From Casuarina equisetifolia (lineage: Eukaryota > Streptophyta > Magnoliopsida > Fagales > Casuarinaceae): 64,000 nt of DNA. How positions within the stretch are numbered: the first letter of the stretch is position 1; each line of letters opens with the position of its first letter. Location of the stretch: positions 4,325,931 through 4,389,930 of the forward strand of contig CM052357.1 of NCBI GenBank assembly GCA_028551475.1. Direction: 5' to 3'. The notes under the pieces were generated by a model. The model was not told where the DNA came from. It was given only the letters and a program-made list of their open reading frames with translations, and did not search any database. Of the stretch, positions 34,466 through 48,002 are shown one piece after another. The position numbers and the translations under genes were made by a program.

Positions 34466-36770
34466 ATGATTGTGAATTCTCCATCTTAAGGGAAGTATAG
34501 AATAAGACAATTGTTATTGTTTTTGATAATGTAGAGGAAAAAGCACAAATAAAAGGAATCATAGGAAGGAGGGATTTGCACTATTAAGAAAGTGAAATTC
34601 TCATTATTGGCAAAAGTTGTTAGTTATTGAAAAGAAATGTGGACTAGATTTATTATGTTGAGGAGTTAGAATATTTTGGTGCTTTACAATTCTTTAGTTG
34701 GACAACCTTTGGAAAATCTCATCCTAATGAAAATTATTTGGAAATGTGAGTTGACCTTGTGAGATTGCTAGAGGCATTCCTTTAGTAGTTGAAATTTATG
34801 GGTCCTTCTTATTTCATAAACTAATGGATATTTGGCAAAGGGCCTTGGATAACAATAAGTTATCTGTTATTACATGGTGGTTATATCCTTTACAATCCTT
34901 GCTATCTAGTTTCCAATTAGATAATCTTGTGAAGATCTAAATGCCTCAAAATTGTGTTGAGAAATTATGGGATGGAATGTAGATGAGATTTTGGCTTATT
35001 AAGTTTATTGTTCTTCTTCATCATTCTTTTTATTTAGTTCAATTTATTTAACGATTTATTTGTTTATACTAGGTTTTTGGCATATTAAAGGAAATTGACC
35101 TAAGCAACTCTAAAAACTTGATCTAGACACCGGACTTTGATGGAGTCTCAAACCTTGAAAAATTAGTGCTTTTGCTTTGTACAAGTTTGTCTACAGTCCA
35201 CTCATCCGTTAGATCCCTTAAGTATTGAATCTAGAGGGTTGCACTTGTCTAGAAGAACTCCAAGAGAGGAAGAACGGTTTGGAATGTTTGGAGAAAGTTG
35301 ATACAAAAGGGATTGTTGTATGAAAATTACCATCAATTTTATTTTCAACAATACTGATATAATCTTAAATTTTGGTGGCAATAAATCAAATCCCACTAGC
35401 TTTTGTCTCCCCAAGTCATTCTCAACTTTTAGCTCTTTAGAAAGGTTAAATATGAGTTATTGTAATAGATCATGTGCCATGATCTTCAATAGTCTTGATT
35501 GTTTACCATTACTTACATTGTTAGATATAGAGGGGAATAAATTTATGAGGTTACCAAATAGTATTTCTCAAATTTCCAACATAAAAACTCGTGATAATTG
35601 TAGCAATCTTCAAGTCTTACCAAAGCTCCCGGTGACGTTACTGCACTTCAGTGCAAGAAATGGTACATTGTTGAAGTAATTGTATAGTCGAATGCATGCA
35701 TGGACTTCCAGTGAAGTATTATTTGATCCCTGATTCTCTACTTTGGCCGTGTATGTTGGTTATAACAGCAGACCTCATATGAACATACATCTACATACCT
35801 CTGTGTTGACTAAAGATATCGTGAAATAAGTGCATTGCCTTGTTGGAATAAGTATCATTGTTATGGCTTAAAAGGGCTACATTGATATCTTTCTCTTCTT
35901 GTCTTTCGTTTTTTATATTTTTGTAGTGGATGCTTGAAGGAGTATCATGGGGTGTTCCACAGGGATCTAAGATCCCAAAACGGTTCAACCAAGAGGCACC
36001 AATTCGTATCGTACTATTCAAACCCAGATAATTGTGGATGATCATCCAATAGATTTGGCAAGGTTTGAGAATTGGCTGGGGTACGCTTTCTTTATTGTTT
36101 ATCAAGTCCATGAGCTTAACATTTGTCAAAGATAAATAAAAAACCAAAATGTTCATGAGTATGAAAGCTCAAAGTAAACCTGCTCTTCCCGAATTCGTTT
36201 GCCAATTGCAAGTCAATGAAGTTGGTCCTGGACCTTATCACGAGTTTGAAGATCGGAAGATTCAAATTTCCTTACGGAAGGTGCTCGCCAACTCAACGGA
36301 GTTTGTTCCGCACCTTATGATAAGTTTGAGAGTTCATGCTTCCGTACTGAAACGCTCGAAAATTGGAACTTCATAGAGTTGGTCCAGGATTTTCTTTTTC
36401 GTCTTTTGTATCCCTGAAGTTGCTCCTGTTGGGTCAAACGGAGTTTGGTTGTTTATAAGTTCCGGCTGCCTCAAACAGAAGGTGCTGCCTGTGGGTTTCA
36501 GTCACAGCAAAGCGCACAAATGTGAAGGTGATGGAGTGCGGGGCAGGTCCAGTACCAGGACATGATTCTTCAGTGTTCAAACAAGTTGTTAATAGCACTT
36601 CTCCCCAGGGTCCTTGGACGAAATAGGTCTATAACTTGCTTCCGCATTCGGCGTTCAATGACCATTTTGAAGAAATTGGAAGAAGACTTAGTGTTAGATA
36701 ATTTAGAGCAGAAACAAACCATTGCCAACCTATTTTATGAAGCTTTAGTTACCAACATTCTAAGCAATGA
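34466..36770 (+). pseudogene. Dead TNL copy, NB-ARC to C-JID remnant
   Basis: Collinear with 18310-21270 of the intact TNL. Readable are the kinase-2 region (IVFDNVEEKAQIKGI near 34520), the pieces around the GLPL region (about 34770), exon-7 and exon-8 LRR (NPTSFCLPKSFSTFSSLERL at about 35390; NCSNLQVLPKLPVTLL at about 35600) and the C-JID (ATCATGGGGTGTTCCACAGGG from 35944). Stops and frame shifts occur in every part, for example TAG in the IETPDF motif (about 35124) and a deletion between the NB-ARC and LRR parts near 34850. The TIR, P-loop and any membrane domain are missing because the Copia LTR abuts at 34462. Confidence 0.85.
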
Positions 36771-37061
36771 ATGAAATATTATGCAAATAATGGTTAAGCA
36801 AAATGCCTTTGGCATTTCGTTTCCTATCCACTACATAACTTAAAACAATACAAACATTTGCAGCAGTCTATAGATCCAATCATTCTGAAGAAAATATGTC
36901 TAAAAGTCCTTAAGCTAAATTTCAACTCAAAATTATTGAAGATTATCAACAACAAATGACTTGACACGTAAGAAACAACTCTCGTAACAAGAAGACAATG
37001 AAGCCTCAATAACGAAGTAAAAGCCAAGATCTTAAATAATAGAGAAAAGCTGGATGGATAA

Positions 37062-40000
37062 TCAAGGCTTGAATGCAGAGAAGGCTACGACAGAGTTGTG
37101 TCCACCGAATCCAAATGAATTAGAAATGGCTGCAGAAATATGAAACAATTAATGATAACGAGATAAAAGGGATGCCTGAGGGCTCGAGAGCAGATGGAAA
37201 TGAAAATCCAGAGTTTGATTTTACGGATTTGAGCATCTTACCAACATTCACTTCATGCTGCTGCTTTGTGTTTGCAACAGTGTCAAATTCAACTGAAGGC
37301 TCTGGATTCTGCAAACCCATAGCATGAATCATCATTGAAATGTTTAAGAAAATTAATATAATTTGTTTAGTGTGAAATTTAAACTAAGTAATTCTTTGTA
37401 GTTGTCAAGATAGATCAGAGGACAGTAAAAATATACATAAGCCCAAGAGTCCCATTTTTTACTTACATTTACCTGAAATTGTGGAAAAAAATGAAAGAAA
37501 ATAAACTCAATCAATTGGAGCTTGCACTGATAGCTGAAGAGTTCATAAATTTTCCTTTCTCTGAGTAAATAAGCTCAAAATTGCTTTATATGGTATCCAA
37601 AAGATGATTATAGTGGTCGGAATATTCACTAACCATTATGTTAATTGTGTTCAATGAAAGTGTTAACACATATTTCATCCAGAATGTTCGTTACTGATTG
37701 AATAAATAAGTCCAACTAGTCTGACGTTTTAAACATGTTTGCAACTTTATTCTGATATGTGGACAAAAGCAAGCATAAGTAGGAAGTAGCACGTACAAAC
37801 TGGTTTATGGTAGGATGCAGCCATCCAGTTTTTATGGCTTTCACTGTGGCAATGGCTTCCAAACCTCCCGCGGCACCAAGGCAATGCCCAATCATTGACT
37901 GAAACAAAGCACAGACAAGAACGGATACATTAGTCAAACAAGGGAAAGGAAAATCACCCATGACCAGCTTCAATGTGAAAAAAGATCGATGGGAGCAAGC
38001 ACTTGGACAAAGATTACCTTAGTTGCATTGATTTTGATCTCTGAAGTGTTCTTGAAAACCTTTTTGATGGCATTGATCTCAGCCAGATCACCAGCAAGTG
38101 TAGAAGTTGCATGTGCATTGATGTAGTTAACCTGGAAAATTAGGACAGCACTATTTCAATTCCCTCGGTTTTTTTATTTTTCTTTTTTTGCCCACCTAAG
38201 AGTTTGTTTCACTCTCTGTGCTTGTCATTTAGAAATAACCATAGGCGCCAATAATAATAATCAAAAGTTAAAGCAAAGATTTTAAAGTCAAAAAGAAAAA
38301 AAAAAAACTCTCAAACCAGACTTGGAATCCACAAGTTGAAAAGTCAGACCAGCCAAAAGCTTAATGCTATGTTTGTTGACTCCCATCTTAATCATTCACC
38401 GCTTAAGTTTTTACATCAACAACATACAAAAAAGTATCCTATTGCCTTTTCAATACCATATCCAACAAAAAGGCACATGAAGTGAAAATTTTAATCATAA
38501 TTTCACACGTTGTATATGTATTTTGGGGGCCCAAGTATCCCAGTCACATATCAAAAAATTTGAGAGCAGAAGTCCCATGTTCATTACTTTACAAACTAGA
38601 TCTCTACGTCTCTGCATAATGACAGCTTCATATTTCAGTCTCATATATCTGAGGGCACTTTAGGGCACCCAACATTACATCAACATAAGATAAGAAATAA
38701 AAAACAATGCCAGTTCTTTAGTTAAGCTGCAAAAGAACTTTCACAATGTTGCACTCAATCTATGGCCATCATTATGCAATTCTAACCAACTTGAGTTCGT
38801 TGCTTCACATTTCCTGCAACACCTTCAGTTTCAACTATATCACTGCTTTCTAAAGCACTGACAACTAAATATTATTCACTACCAATGGGACACAAATGCA
38901 GCATTTGTTTTTATACAATTTTTTTTTTATAAAACACATTTTTGAACATGGTTTTCCCAAAAAATACTACTTTTCTGTTATAAGGTTGGGTAGACCCAGG
39001 CAGAGGGGGGAAGATGGCTTTGTTTTGAGGTAAATACTTTTTGTAAAAAGTTATAAACCATCCACTCTATATCTGTCACTCAAATCTATAAACTAATATC
39101 CTACATGAATGACAACCCATCCATTCTAGTGCATCTCACCTTGATTTTCTGGATGCTAAAAGCAACACATGGCAAACAGGCTAGAATATGAGGGCTCTAT
39201 AGGTACTAATTCGTTCTCCCATGAACATAGTAGATATGTAATAGAAGCTGTAATCTCCAAGAAGAAACCTTGATGGGATTTGACTTGAGATAACAAACTA
39301 CAAACCAGTAGCAAACATCATAAAGTCTGCTCCTTTCTAAATTAATTAGCAGTTCAAATTCTGGCTTCTGACTTAAAGATTGGAAAAATCATAAACAAAA
39401 TCCAGCAACAAACCCAATCCATGGTCACAGATTTTCTACACAGCCAAGAAAAATTCACCCGATAATGGATTATGAAACCATACAAGGCCTGTATATAGAG
39501 TTAATGGATAACAAACTACAAACCTGTAGCAAAGATCATAAGGTCTGCTCCTTTCTAAATTAGTCAGCAGTTAAAATTCTGCCTTCTAACTTAAAGATTG
39601 GAAAAATCATAAACAAAATGCAGCAACAAACTCAATCCATGATCACGGATTATCTACACAGCCAAGAAAAATTCACCTGATAATGGATTATGAAACCATA
39701 TAAGGTCTGTATATACAGTTAATGGATAATAGCCACTTAGCATGTACACAAAAAGGTATGCACGTATGTCTACAGAGATCCACAATATACACACCAATGG
39801 AAGCTAAAAGCTCAGATAGCCAGATAAAGTGAACATCATAGAATGATAATAACAGGGGTGCGTGGCAAATAAAGTAATTATGCGATTGAATTCCAAAACA
39901 AACAGGATAGCTGGGACCATATCCCATTCAAGCAAGACTACATAAGAATAATAACTAGAAGAACAAAGAGCGCCATGCAGTTAACCAAGTTGATTACAGG

Positions 40001-42085
40001 AGGAAAAAAGGACAAAATACCTCCTCAGGTGATACACCAGCATCTTCAAGGCTGCTTTCAATGCACGAGGACACACCAAGTCCATCTGCTCTAGGATCAG
40101 TCATATGATAAGCATCACAATTAACAGCACCACCCAAATACTCTGCAATAATTGGTGCACCTCGTTTCATTGCATGTTCTAAGCTCTCCAGTACCTTTCA
40201 TGGAAATGTAAATTTTTTATGAGTTAAGATAAAATGTTACAGCCATTAAACTTAAAATTTGATAAGCAAGAGACCAGTCACAATAGAGCAAGATTGTCAA
40301 CATCTAATAAATCAAAGATAGATGATACAAGAAAAGGAGCATTTAATTTCTGAGAGGAAACTAAGGTTGATTTCCGAGGAGGACATCCTCTACACTAAAC
40401 ACTATTGATGACCTTCAGTATTTTTTTGTTTTTGGACCATCCACAAAGATTGCTTCATGGTTGCAACTTTCTCTGTCATCAAGGATAAAAATTTTAAAGA
40501 AACAAGAAAATCACGCTGCATGTTTGAAAATCTAACTCCAAACTGGATTTTGTATATGGGCAAGAGTTAGAGAACAAGCAGAAAGCCAAAGTTGTCAAGT
40601 AGTCCAGAAGAAAGCCAAAGTTCTCAAGTAATCCAAAAAAATGCCAAAGTTCTCAAGTAGTCCAAAAGGAAGCCAAAGCTGAGAACTAGTATAACTAACT
40701 TTTATCTCTGTTCCTTCGTCCTTATGTGCACGATACATATAAAGAAAGAACATGCTTGACGATTAATAACAAGCAGTCAATAACAATAAAATTAGAAATG
40801 GAAACACAAACTAACTAAAACTTTGTCCCTTTCACACAACTTCTACACTATCAGATGCAGGCTTACCAATACTCCAGCTCCTTCACCCATGACAAATCCA
40901 TCTCGGTCTTTATCCCATGGCCTTGATGCAGTTTTTGGATCATCATTCCTCTGAGATAAGGCTCTGCATGCAACAAAACCTCCCAATCCAATGGGAATAA
41001 CAGCAGCTTCAGTCCCACCTGCAATCATCATATCAGCCTCACCCCGGCGGATGTGATTTGCGGCAGCATAGAAGCAATAATTGGAAGTAGCGCAAGCCGT
41101 TGAAATTGAATAATTTGGACCCATGAATCCGATATCTATAGCAAGCAAGGCAGATCCCATATTGGTGATAGCGTAGGGAATGAAGAAAGGGGTTATTTTC
41201 CTATGACCTCTCTCTATCAAAGACTTAACCCCATCTGAAAAGACTGTGAGACCACCCATCCCTGTTCCAACAAGCACACCGGCCCGTTCCTTATCTATCT
41301 GCACAAGACAATTAGCATCCGCCTTAGCACAAGCATGATGCATTCAAATGTAAACTTTGAAGATAAAGATTCAATTCTCATTGAAATTGGAAGAGAAACA
41401 AAAAAAAACTTTGTCTTGGGAAAAGATTCAACTGCAAACGTCTCGACGCCGTTACTTTCAAAATGAGGCTAAACAACGGGCATTTGATTTGGAGAGTCAA
41501 ATATAGTAATTAACAGACAGACACACATACACACCAACACAAAAGACAAAAAATTTTGCATGTACAATCTACAACCAAAGTAAAATTTCCGAGCAGTTCA
41601 AACGGAAGAAGATTTCGTATATTAGCATGTGTATGTAACCAACAGACCTTGGAGAGCTTTTCGCCGCCGAGATCAGCGTCCTCGAGAGCCTTCTTCCCGG
41701 CTACAATGCAGTACCGGAGGCAATCGTCGAGTCTCCGGTCGTTCTTGCCGTCAATGTATCCCTCGGAGCTAAACCCGTGGATCTGGCCAGCGAACCGCGT
41801 AGGAAAATTCGAAGCGTCGAAACGGTCGATCGGACCGATCCCACTCTCGCCCGCCAGCAGCTTCTCGTAATACGCATCGACATCATTTCCGAACACCGAC
41901 ACCAATCCCATGCCGGTGACCACAACCCGCTTCTTCGGATCCTTCTCCCGTTTCGGAGCCGAAACCGAGGATGCCGAAACCACCGACACTCGGCGCCTAG
42001 CAGCACACCCCCAATGGTACGACCGCTTCCTCTGGATTGGCCCCAACGGCAACGGCCGGAGAGTCGGAGACTGAAGCGCTTGCAT
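37062..42085 (-). CDS. KASI: 3-oxoacyl-ACP synthase I, plastid (KASI)
   Basis: Seven exons on the minus strand: 42085-41648, 41298-40867, 40194-40021, 38131-38018, 37898-37797, 37308-37242 and 37129-37062, coding 464 residues, close to the roughly 470 of plant KASI. KASI condenses malonyl-ACP with acyl-ACPs up to C16 in plastid fatty-acid synthesis. The first 45 or so residues are Ser/Arg-rich as in a transit peptide (MQALQSPTLRPLP). The condensing-enzyme core follows: RVVVTGMGLVSVFGNDVDAY, the active-site cysteine in STACATSN (exon 2), the first histidine in NAHATST (exon 4), the lysine in INATKSMIGH, and the second histidine in GFGGHNSV (exon 7), ending SAFKP. All catalytic residues are present and all junctions are canonical, so it is the functional partner of the pseudogene at 23072-25090. 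Intron 3 is 1.9 kb and carries tandem repeats. Confidence 0.95.
39289..39726. repeat. Tandem duplication of 218 bp in KASI intron 3
   Basis: The unit starting GATAACAAACTACAAACC at 39289 is repeated at 39507 with few changes (shared CTGCTCCTTTCTAAATTA, AAAGATTGGAAAAATCATAAAC, CTACACAGCCAAGAAAAATTC). The pseudogene copy at about 24966-25090 contains only the start of one unit, so its homology ends inside this repeat. Confidence 0.9.
40575..40685. repeat. Minisatellite, 29-bp unit, about 4 copies
   Basis: Four consecutive variants of AAGCCAAAGTTCTCAAGTAGTCC separated by 5-6 purines lie in KASI intron 2. No function is apparent. Confidence 0.85.
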
Positions 42086-42187
42086 GGTGCTGCGCCGGAG
42101 AGACTGATGAAGGTGACAGCGCTAAGCGAGCGATAATAACTAAGTGTTTGCAGACTGTGAAATGGGCGTCTACGATTCGTGGAGGGA

Positions 42188-42195
42188 TATTTATA
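42188..42195 (-). promoter_or_regulatory. TATA box of KASI
   Basis: The minus strand reads TATAAATA about 103 bp before the KASI ATG at 42085, in a context (GGACTATAAATATCCC) typical of a plant core promoter. It would leave a leader of roughly 70 bp. Confidence 0.6.
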
Positions 42196-42299
42196 GTCCA
42201 CTTCTGACCCGTGTTGACGTTCCAGATTAACCGGATTCGGGTTTGGTTTTTGCAGGTGAGTTTTGGTGCAACGAACCATGACCGTGTGATTGAGTGTCG

Positions 42300-43133
42300 A
42301 TTTCTTCTTGTGATTGCTTCTTGGACATGCTGATTATTCAACCGTGAAGTATTTTGAAATTAATTTTTGATTAATTTTTTATTTGGTAGTTGAAAATAGG
42401 TCGAAATGGGTGAAAATCGAGAAAAATGAGTTTCCAAATGGATAATACTAAATATGAACATGTTGACAAATGAAATACAATTAATAAATCATGACTTTCT
42501 ATAGTAATACCACTAAAAAATGGGCTATACCTAAAATTTGCTCTAATTCTTAATTCTTTTTAATTTTTTCAATGTTTAAAACAAGTAGCTATTTTTCTTA
42601 AAATAGATAACTTTAATAATGAATATATCGATGAACAAATTAAGTTAAGAAACCTTAATCAATACAATCATTGTCATAATTATCAGCTACTATGTCAAAA
42701 ATTTCAGAATTAAAGGTTAATCAAAGGTTATTTTATTTTAATATCTTACCAGCTTAAGCCTTCATAAATCTAAACCCACCATGATCTTAAGATTATATCA
42801 TTTTTCATTTGGCTAATCTCAATTAACATGTTTTAAAATAATCATTTTTTCATATAATCGTATTTAGCAAGTATATAATATTGATACTTCGAAATTTTAT
42901 GTAATATTAACAGCTTTATTTATTTTATTTGAAACAGGTAAAAAAACAAAAATCCACGTCTCTTCCTCCCTAAAACGCACCGTTCGATTTTTATGGCATC
43001 GAAGCGCCGCCGTATTGTTCCCCAATTCAGTGACCGTATTGATTCGACGATTTAAGCCGAAGGTTTATCAACCCCGAGCCACGGCCGACAGAGAATAGGA
43101 GGGTCCAGTGAAGCACCACCACAGTGAAGAGCC
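42300..43133. promoter_or_regulatory. Divergent intergenic region between KASI and the HMG-box gene
   Basis: About 1 kb separates the two divergent start codons (42085 on minus, 43134 on plus). The part from 42500 onward was duplicated to 25150. The last 150 bp upstream of the HMG ATG are GC-richer and well conserved between the copies (GCACCGTTC, CCCCAATTCAGTGA, AACCCCGAGCCA), consistent with promoter and leader. No TATA box was assigned for the HMG gene. Confidence 0.45.
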
Positions 43134-46100
43134 ATGGCGAAGGAAGCTCCGGAGCCCGAATTGCGTCGCTCATCTCGTGCTTCTGCCTCTGCTATGGCCT
43201 CCAGAAGTGCTTCTAACGGGTACTAACTTCTGAAAGACCTCGTTTTTATGTGGCATGCTCATCGCAAAGTCTTGGGCTTTCCTTGATAGTGTAGTTTGCT
43301 ATTGGCTTTCTGTTTGGGGTTCCTGAGAAACCCGGAAAGGGGTTCGTGTGAGATGTTTAGTACAAAATTTTGGGTTCTCTTCTTTTCTAGGGCGCTACTG
43401 GCTTTCCCTTGCTTCCTGGGAAAACTAAGAAAAAGAGAGGAAAAGCAAGGAAATGATTTTTTTAGTACATTCTGTGCACCAATAAATTGTGGAACCTACT
43501 TAAGCTGAGCCAAGAAGTTGCATTTTTCGCTTTTATGACAGTTGGATTTTTGTGGTTTCTCTTCTCTTGCATTTTGAAAGACAGGAGACTGGTAATTCTA
43601 CAGCTTTCTTTTCGCGGGGTTTTATGTCGTTTTTACAAGTTTACAGGAGTTTTTTGTGCATACGTTCGTAATTTTTTAAGGTTAGTGAGAAAGCCAAAGA
43701 AAAGGAGAGAGAAGAAGAGAGGGAGGAGAGGAAGTGGGGAAGATTCCCTTTTTGCTTTTATGATCATATTGTGCTCTGGATTCAGAAAAGTTGAGATCCC
43801 AACTCAATATTATTTTTTCTGGGCTCCTCATAGATATTAATTTAAGGTTTTCGGTTTAATTTCTTTTGGTTAGTTTAAGTCAATGAACAAGGGAATTTGG
43901 TTTAAATTTGTAGTGAAATGGTATTGAGGGGAACACCAAGCAAGGGGATGAAGAGATCGGCAAAGCTGAGCAGAGTTAGTGAGGAGGACAAGAGGCCCAA
44001 GCTAGCAAAGAAGCCCAAGACAAAGCAGAAGAATAAGAAGAAGAAGAATGATAAATTTGATGCCAAAAAGCCAAAGAAACCTCCAACTGTGTTTTTCTAC
44101 TTCTTGTATGCACTCTCCCCTTTGTTCCTATTTTTGTTTTCAATAATTTATAGCTTTGTACTTCTGCAGATCCATGTATAAGCTACACAAGTTAGATGCC
44201 ATTATGCTTGGCCAGAAGTTTATCAGCTTTTGGGGTGATAGGGCGATGGTTACTTGACCGTACCCTGTCATCTATTCAGATGCCATGCTAAACATAATAC
44301 GGCATAACTGAACTTAATAAGGGCCTGGGGCCCATGTAAATAACCCATCTCTAAAGTCTTCTCTTTAGAGATGATTATTCTTTAACATGCTATGGGTATA
44401 TATGTCACCACATAACATTTTATACCTGAAAGTTCATTGAGTTTAATTTTTATCCATAAACTTCTTTCTAGTTGAGCTTGAAAGAAATGTTCCTGAAATA
44501 TGTTGATGGACATGAATCGTAGAAATGGTTGGTATGCTTGTTTCTTTGGTTTTTGGAATACTTTGTTTTTGTTTCACCCTATTGGATTTCCTTCAATTTG
44601 GACTCAATTACATCCTTAGGACTGGAAAACAGTTCATCACGTAGCATGCTATCTTGATTCAGGAAAAGAAATGTGATTTTCTTCCATGGAGGGAGATCTG
44701 ATATTTGATAGGTATACAATAGAAAGAAAGGAAGGATGTTCTCTAGCAATGAGCTATCTCAGTTGAGACCTCCTCTCCCTCTATCAATCCTGTGGGAGTT
44801 TAGGTCATGGATTCAAGACCCAGTTGGTTTGTCTAAATTATCAGTTGACAATAAAAATTAGGAAGGTATACACTCATTATAAGAATTGAGAGCAATGTCC
44901 AAGGTTGACCACGTTTTGAAAAGGCTGCTTAACAATTTAATTCTGGAAGTTGAATATAAATCTTTTGAAATTTGGCAGATGAAAAGGTGGGTTAGTTTTT
45001 TCTGCAATAAAGACTTCATTTTTGTTTGGGATTATGCATTTCATTTAGTGTTCAACAACCAAACCTGGGCGATTAGTCAATTCCATCCTTTTTTCTGCCC
45101 TGGCAATAGGTGCTTATGGGTAATTTTAATGCATGTATTCAGTGGTTCCACATCAGCATAGATATAGCAATTTTAAATCATTTTAAAAATCATGGTTAAA
45201 TTTAGGATTTTTTTTTTCTCATTTTGCAGCCATAATTTGTCTGTGAAACAAATAGCAGAATTCTAAAGTATCATTAGTCATGTTGCTACTTGGGGGTAGA
45301 GAAAACTATTTGTGGCGATTTAGATAGAATGGTCAATTTAATGGAGACATACTACATGGTGTGATCATAAATATTGTCATTATAAGCTAAAGTGTCCTCT
45401 TGAAAAAGTTGGAATGCATAAAGTATGTTCACATACAAGAAGAAGAATTACTTTAATGCCAGAGAAGGCACAAAAGTTACTGTTTTGTACAGAAAGAAAG
45501 AACCAAAATCTAGAACAATTCACTGTTTTGCCACTTAGTACAGAAAACATAGACATTATATCTTCGGCCTATTAGCTTTGGCTTTCACCTCAAAATCCTT
45601 TCATATTTGTATTAATAAAATGAACGGTAGAATACAGAAAGGGTAGATTCACTTCAATATCCAAGTTCTTTAGTCTTGCCAAGGAACAACCTAGCGCATG
45701 TGTCCATAACAAAGACAATAAAGGAATTTTTGTGAAACTGTGCCAATATGCTGACCTTAAATTGGCAGTGGGTGGAGAGATGAACTAAATTTTGCCTTGT
45801 TTTCTCAAGGGAGGATTTTCGCAAGGAATTCCAACTGCAGAATCCAGATGTGAAGTCAATGCGTGAAGTAAGTGTAGGACATATTTTTCAAATCTGCGGT
45901 GATGTAATGTAATCAATTAACATCGTCTTTCTTGTTTGCCCACAGTCTTCCTTTTCTTGTACATGAAAATATGCTCTACTTTCACCCTGCAGATTGGCAA
46001 GGCATGTGGAGAGAAGTGGAAAACAATGACATATGAGGTTTGTGTCATATTTGTACTTGAGCATCCTTATGTATAAATCTTTTTTGAGTTTGCTGGCATT

Positions 46101-47431
46101 GGCTTAGCTCCTTAGTTGAGCACAAGGTTCTCTGGCAAAGGATTTTCTTGTTGCCTGTGGCACTAGTGCAATTAATAGTGGTTATTGTGCCTAGCTTTTT
46201 TTCTTGTTTAATATTTTAAACCTTATTTTATTTGCTGTTGCCTGAGCTGACAAAATATTGGGGCAGGCATCAAGTAAATTGTTGAAATCTGCTAATCCTG
46301 AAAATTTTCTTGCTCAACATAGACCCTCATTTGTACTAGAATTGGATTAAAAGCAATCTTCTGAAAAGTTTCTTTGGTTACAATATGATTTTCTGTGTTA
46401 ATTTGATGTTGGCTGCTTTTTTGTAAATCCCTTGTTATTGTATTTAGTATTTTGAGGGATAGTTCTTGTTTTGGATACTACTGTGTGCCATATCATGGTG
46501 ATTGTGTTAGCACTTGTGGTGGCAATTTCGGGCCCTGTTGAGCCTTCCTTTTTTTCCTTTTTCCTTTTTCTTTAAACAGTACATGTAAAGTAGGCAAACA
46601 ATCAAATTTATTCCAAATTACAGCACTACCTTTGAGTTATTCTTTCTTTTCGCTCTCTGCTTTCACTTGGATGTTTAAAATTAGATTTTAAATTTTTGTA
46701 TTTTATTCTCGGTTCATTATGTCTGTAGTCTTAGTGGTGCACAATCAAAGCATTTTTGAAGGAGGCTTCCTATAAAATCCTTTGCTTTCATACTTTTTCT
46801 CTCAAAATAAACTTCTGATTCTTCCTTTCCACCACTGCAGCAATAAAATGTGTAGCATATAATTGTCGCTGAAAATCAATTTGGAATTTAAGTTTGTTTC
46901 AAGGAGAGTCGCATTAGCCTTATGCCCGATGGTCCCATTCACACTTATGCGTGCTTTGGCATTTTGAGATTTATATTCTGATGGAGCTTGTGTATTTCAA
47001 ATTTACTACTTCAAAAATAGTAGTAATTCTTCCCAAACCAGTTACTGTTTCCGATTTCTGTATGCAATCTGCGTCATCCATGGGCACAGAACCATGGAAG
47101 ATGATGTTTATTTTCACCAGCTTTATCAATATTTTGTTGAGTTATTAACATTCAAATCCTTTGTGTTACGTGCTTGTGGTTGTTGGTCCCTGCAATAGGA
47201 AAAGGTTCGATATTATGACATTGCTACTGAGAAACGAGCTGAGTTCGATAGAGCCATGGCTGAGTATATCAAGAAGAAGGTAAAACCTACCATACATGTT
47301 CTTTAACTGGTTTTATATTGAATGCTCCAGGAAGTAGTTATACAACACATTTTATCTTTTTGCAGGAAAGTGGTGAGGATCAAGAAACTGAAGATTCAGA
47401 TGAAGATACGGAATCAGAATATGATGAGTAG
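43134..47431 (+). CDS. HMG-box (HMGB-type) chromatin protein
   Basis: Six exons: 43134-43219, 43914-44105, 45810-45867, 45993-46037, 47199-47279 and 47366-47431, coding 175 residues. The N-terminus is basic and Ala/Ser-rich (SSRASASAMASRSAS), followed by a Lys-rich stretch in exon 2. A single HMG box spans exons 2-5: KKPKKPPTVFFYFLEDFRKE, then QNPDVKSMREIGKACGEKW, KTMTYEEKVRYYDIATEKR and AEYIKKK. The acidic tail EDSDEDTESEYDE ends the protein. This order (basic N-terminus, one box, acidic tail) is that of plant HMGB proteins, which bind and bend DNA in chromatin. Intron phases 2, 2, 0, 0, 0 fit throughout. Introns 2 (1.7 kb) and 4 (1.2 kb) are long and non-coding. The subtype is uncertain; HMGB14-like is a guess. 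Confidence 0.88.
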
Positions 47432-48002
47432 GATTGTAGGACTACTGTTATTAGAAAAATAGTGTTTCTATAATGGTAGGAGGTGATCAAGCGACGGGCT
47501 GTATATTAATGTACGAATCATGACTTGATTTGAACTGTCCATGTCTGTATCATTTTTGTGTAAAGAACTGCCTGGAATTGCATTTTGTGATAGCAGATGT
47601 AGATTTGACAGTGTGTTCATCTTCAGTGGAAGATTATGTATGTTATCATTACTAGCAGCTTTCTTTCTGGCATCCTCTATGCTTTGTTTGGACAAAAACA
47701 TTGAGCTCATGCATAGGAAAGTTATTTTATGGTCATTTGGTGTCATTGTTTGAGCGTTCTCGTTTGAACCCTTAAAAAAAAGATTTGGAATTCTATAAGA
47801 AGCGGAGATTTCAGAATAGATTGATTGCTTTCAAAAGCAGAAATTTTGATTCATTTAATAATAACCTTTCGGTAGTAATTGAAGATCTCAACCTTATAAC
47901 TCTTATTTTCATAAAAAGAAAATGGGAAACAAAAGCTTCCTGTCTCCTTGGGCGGAGAGGGCAAAGCTAATTGGGTTCTAAATTCTGCTTCCACTATGAA
48001 CA

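Noticed and set aside
41701..42341. Several long overlapping frames on both strands around KASI exon 1
   Set aside because: GC-rich exon 1 of KASI leaves other frames open by chance; only the frame starting at 42085 matches the enzyme.
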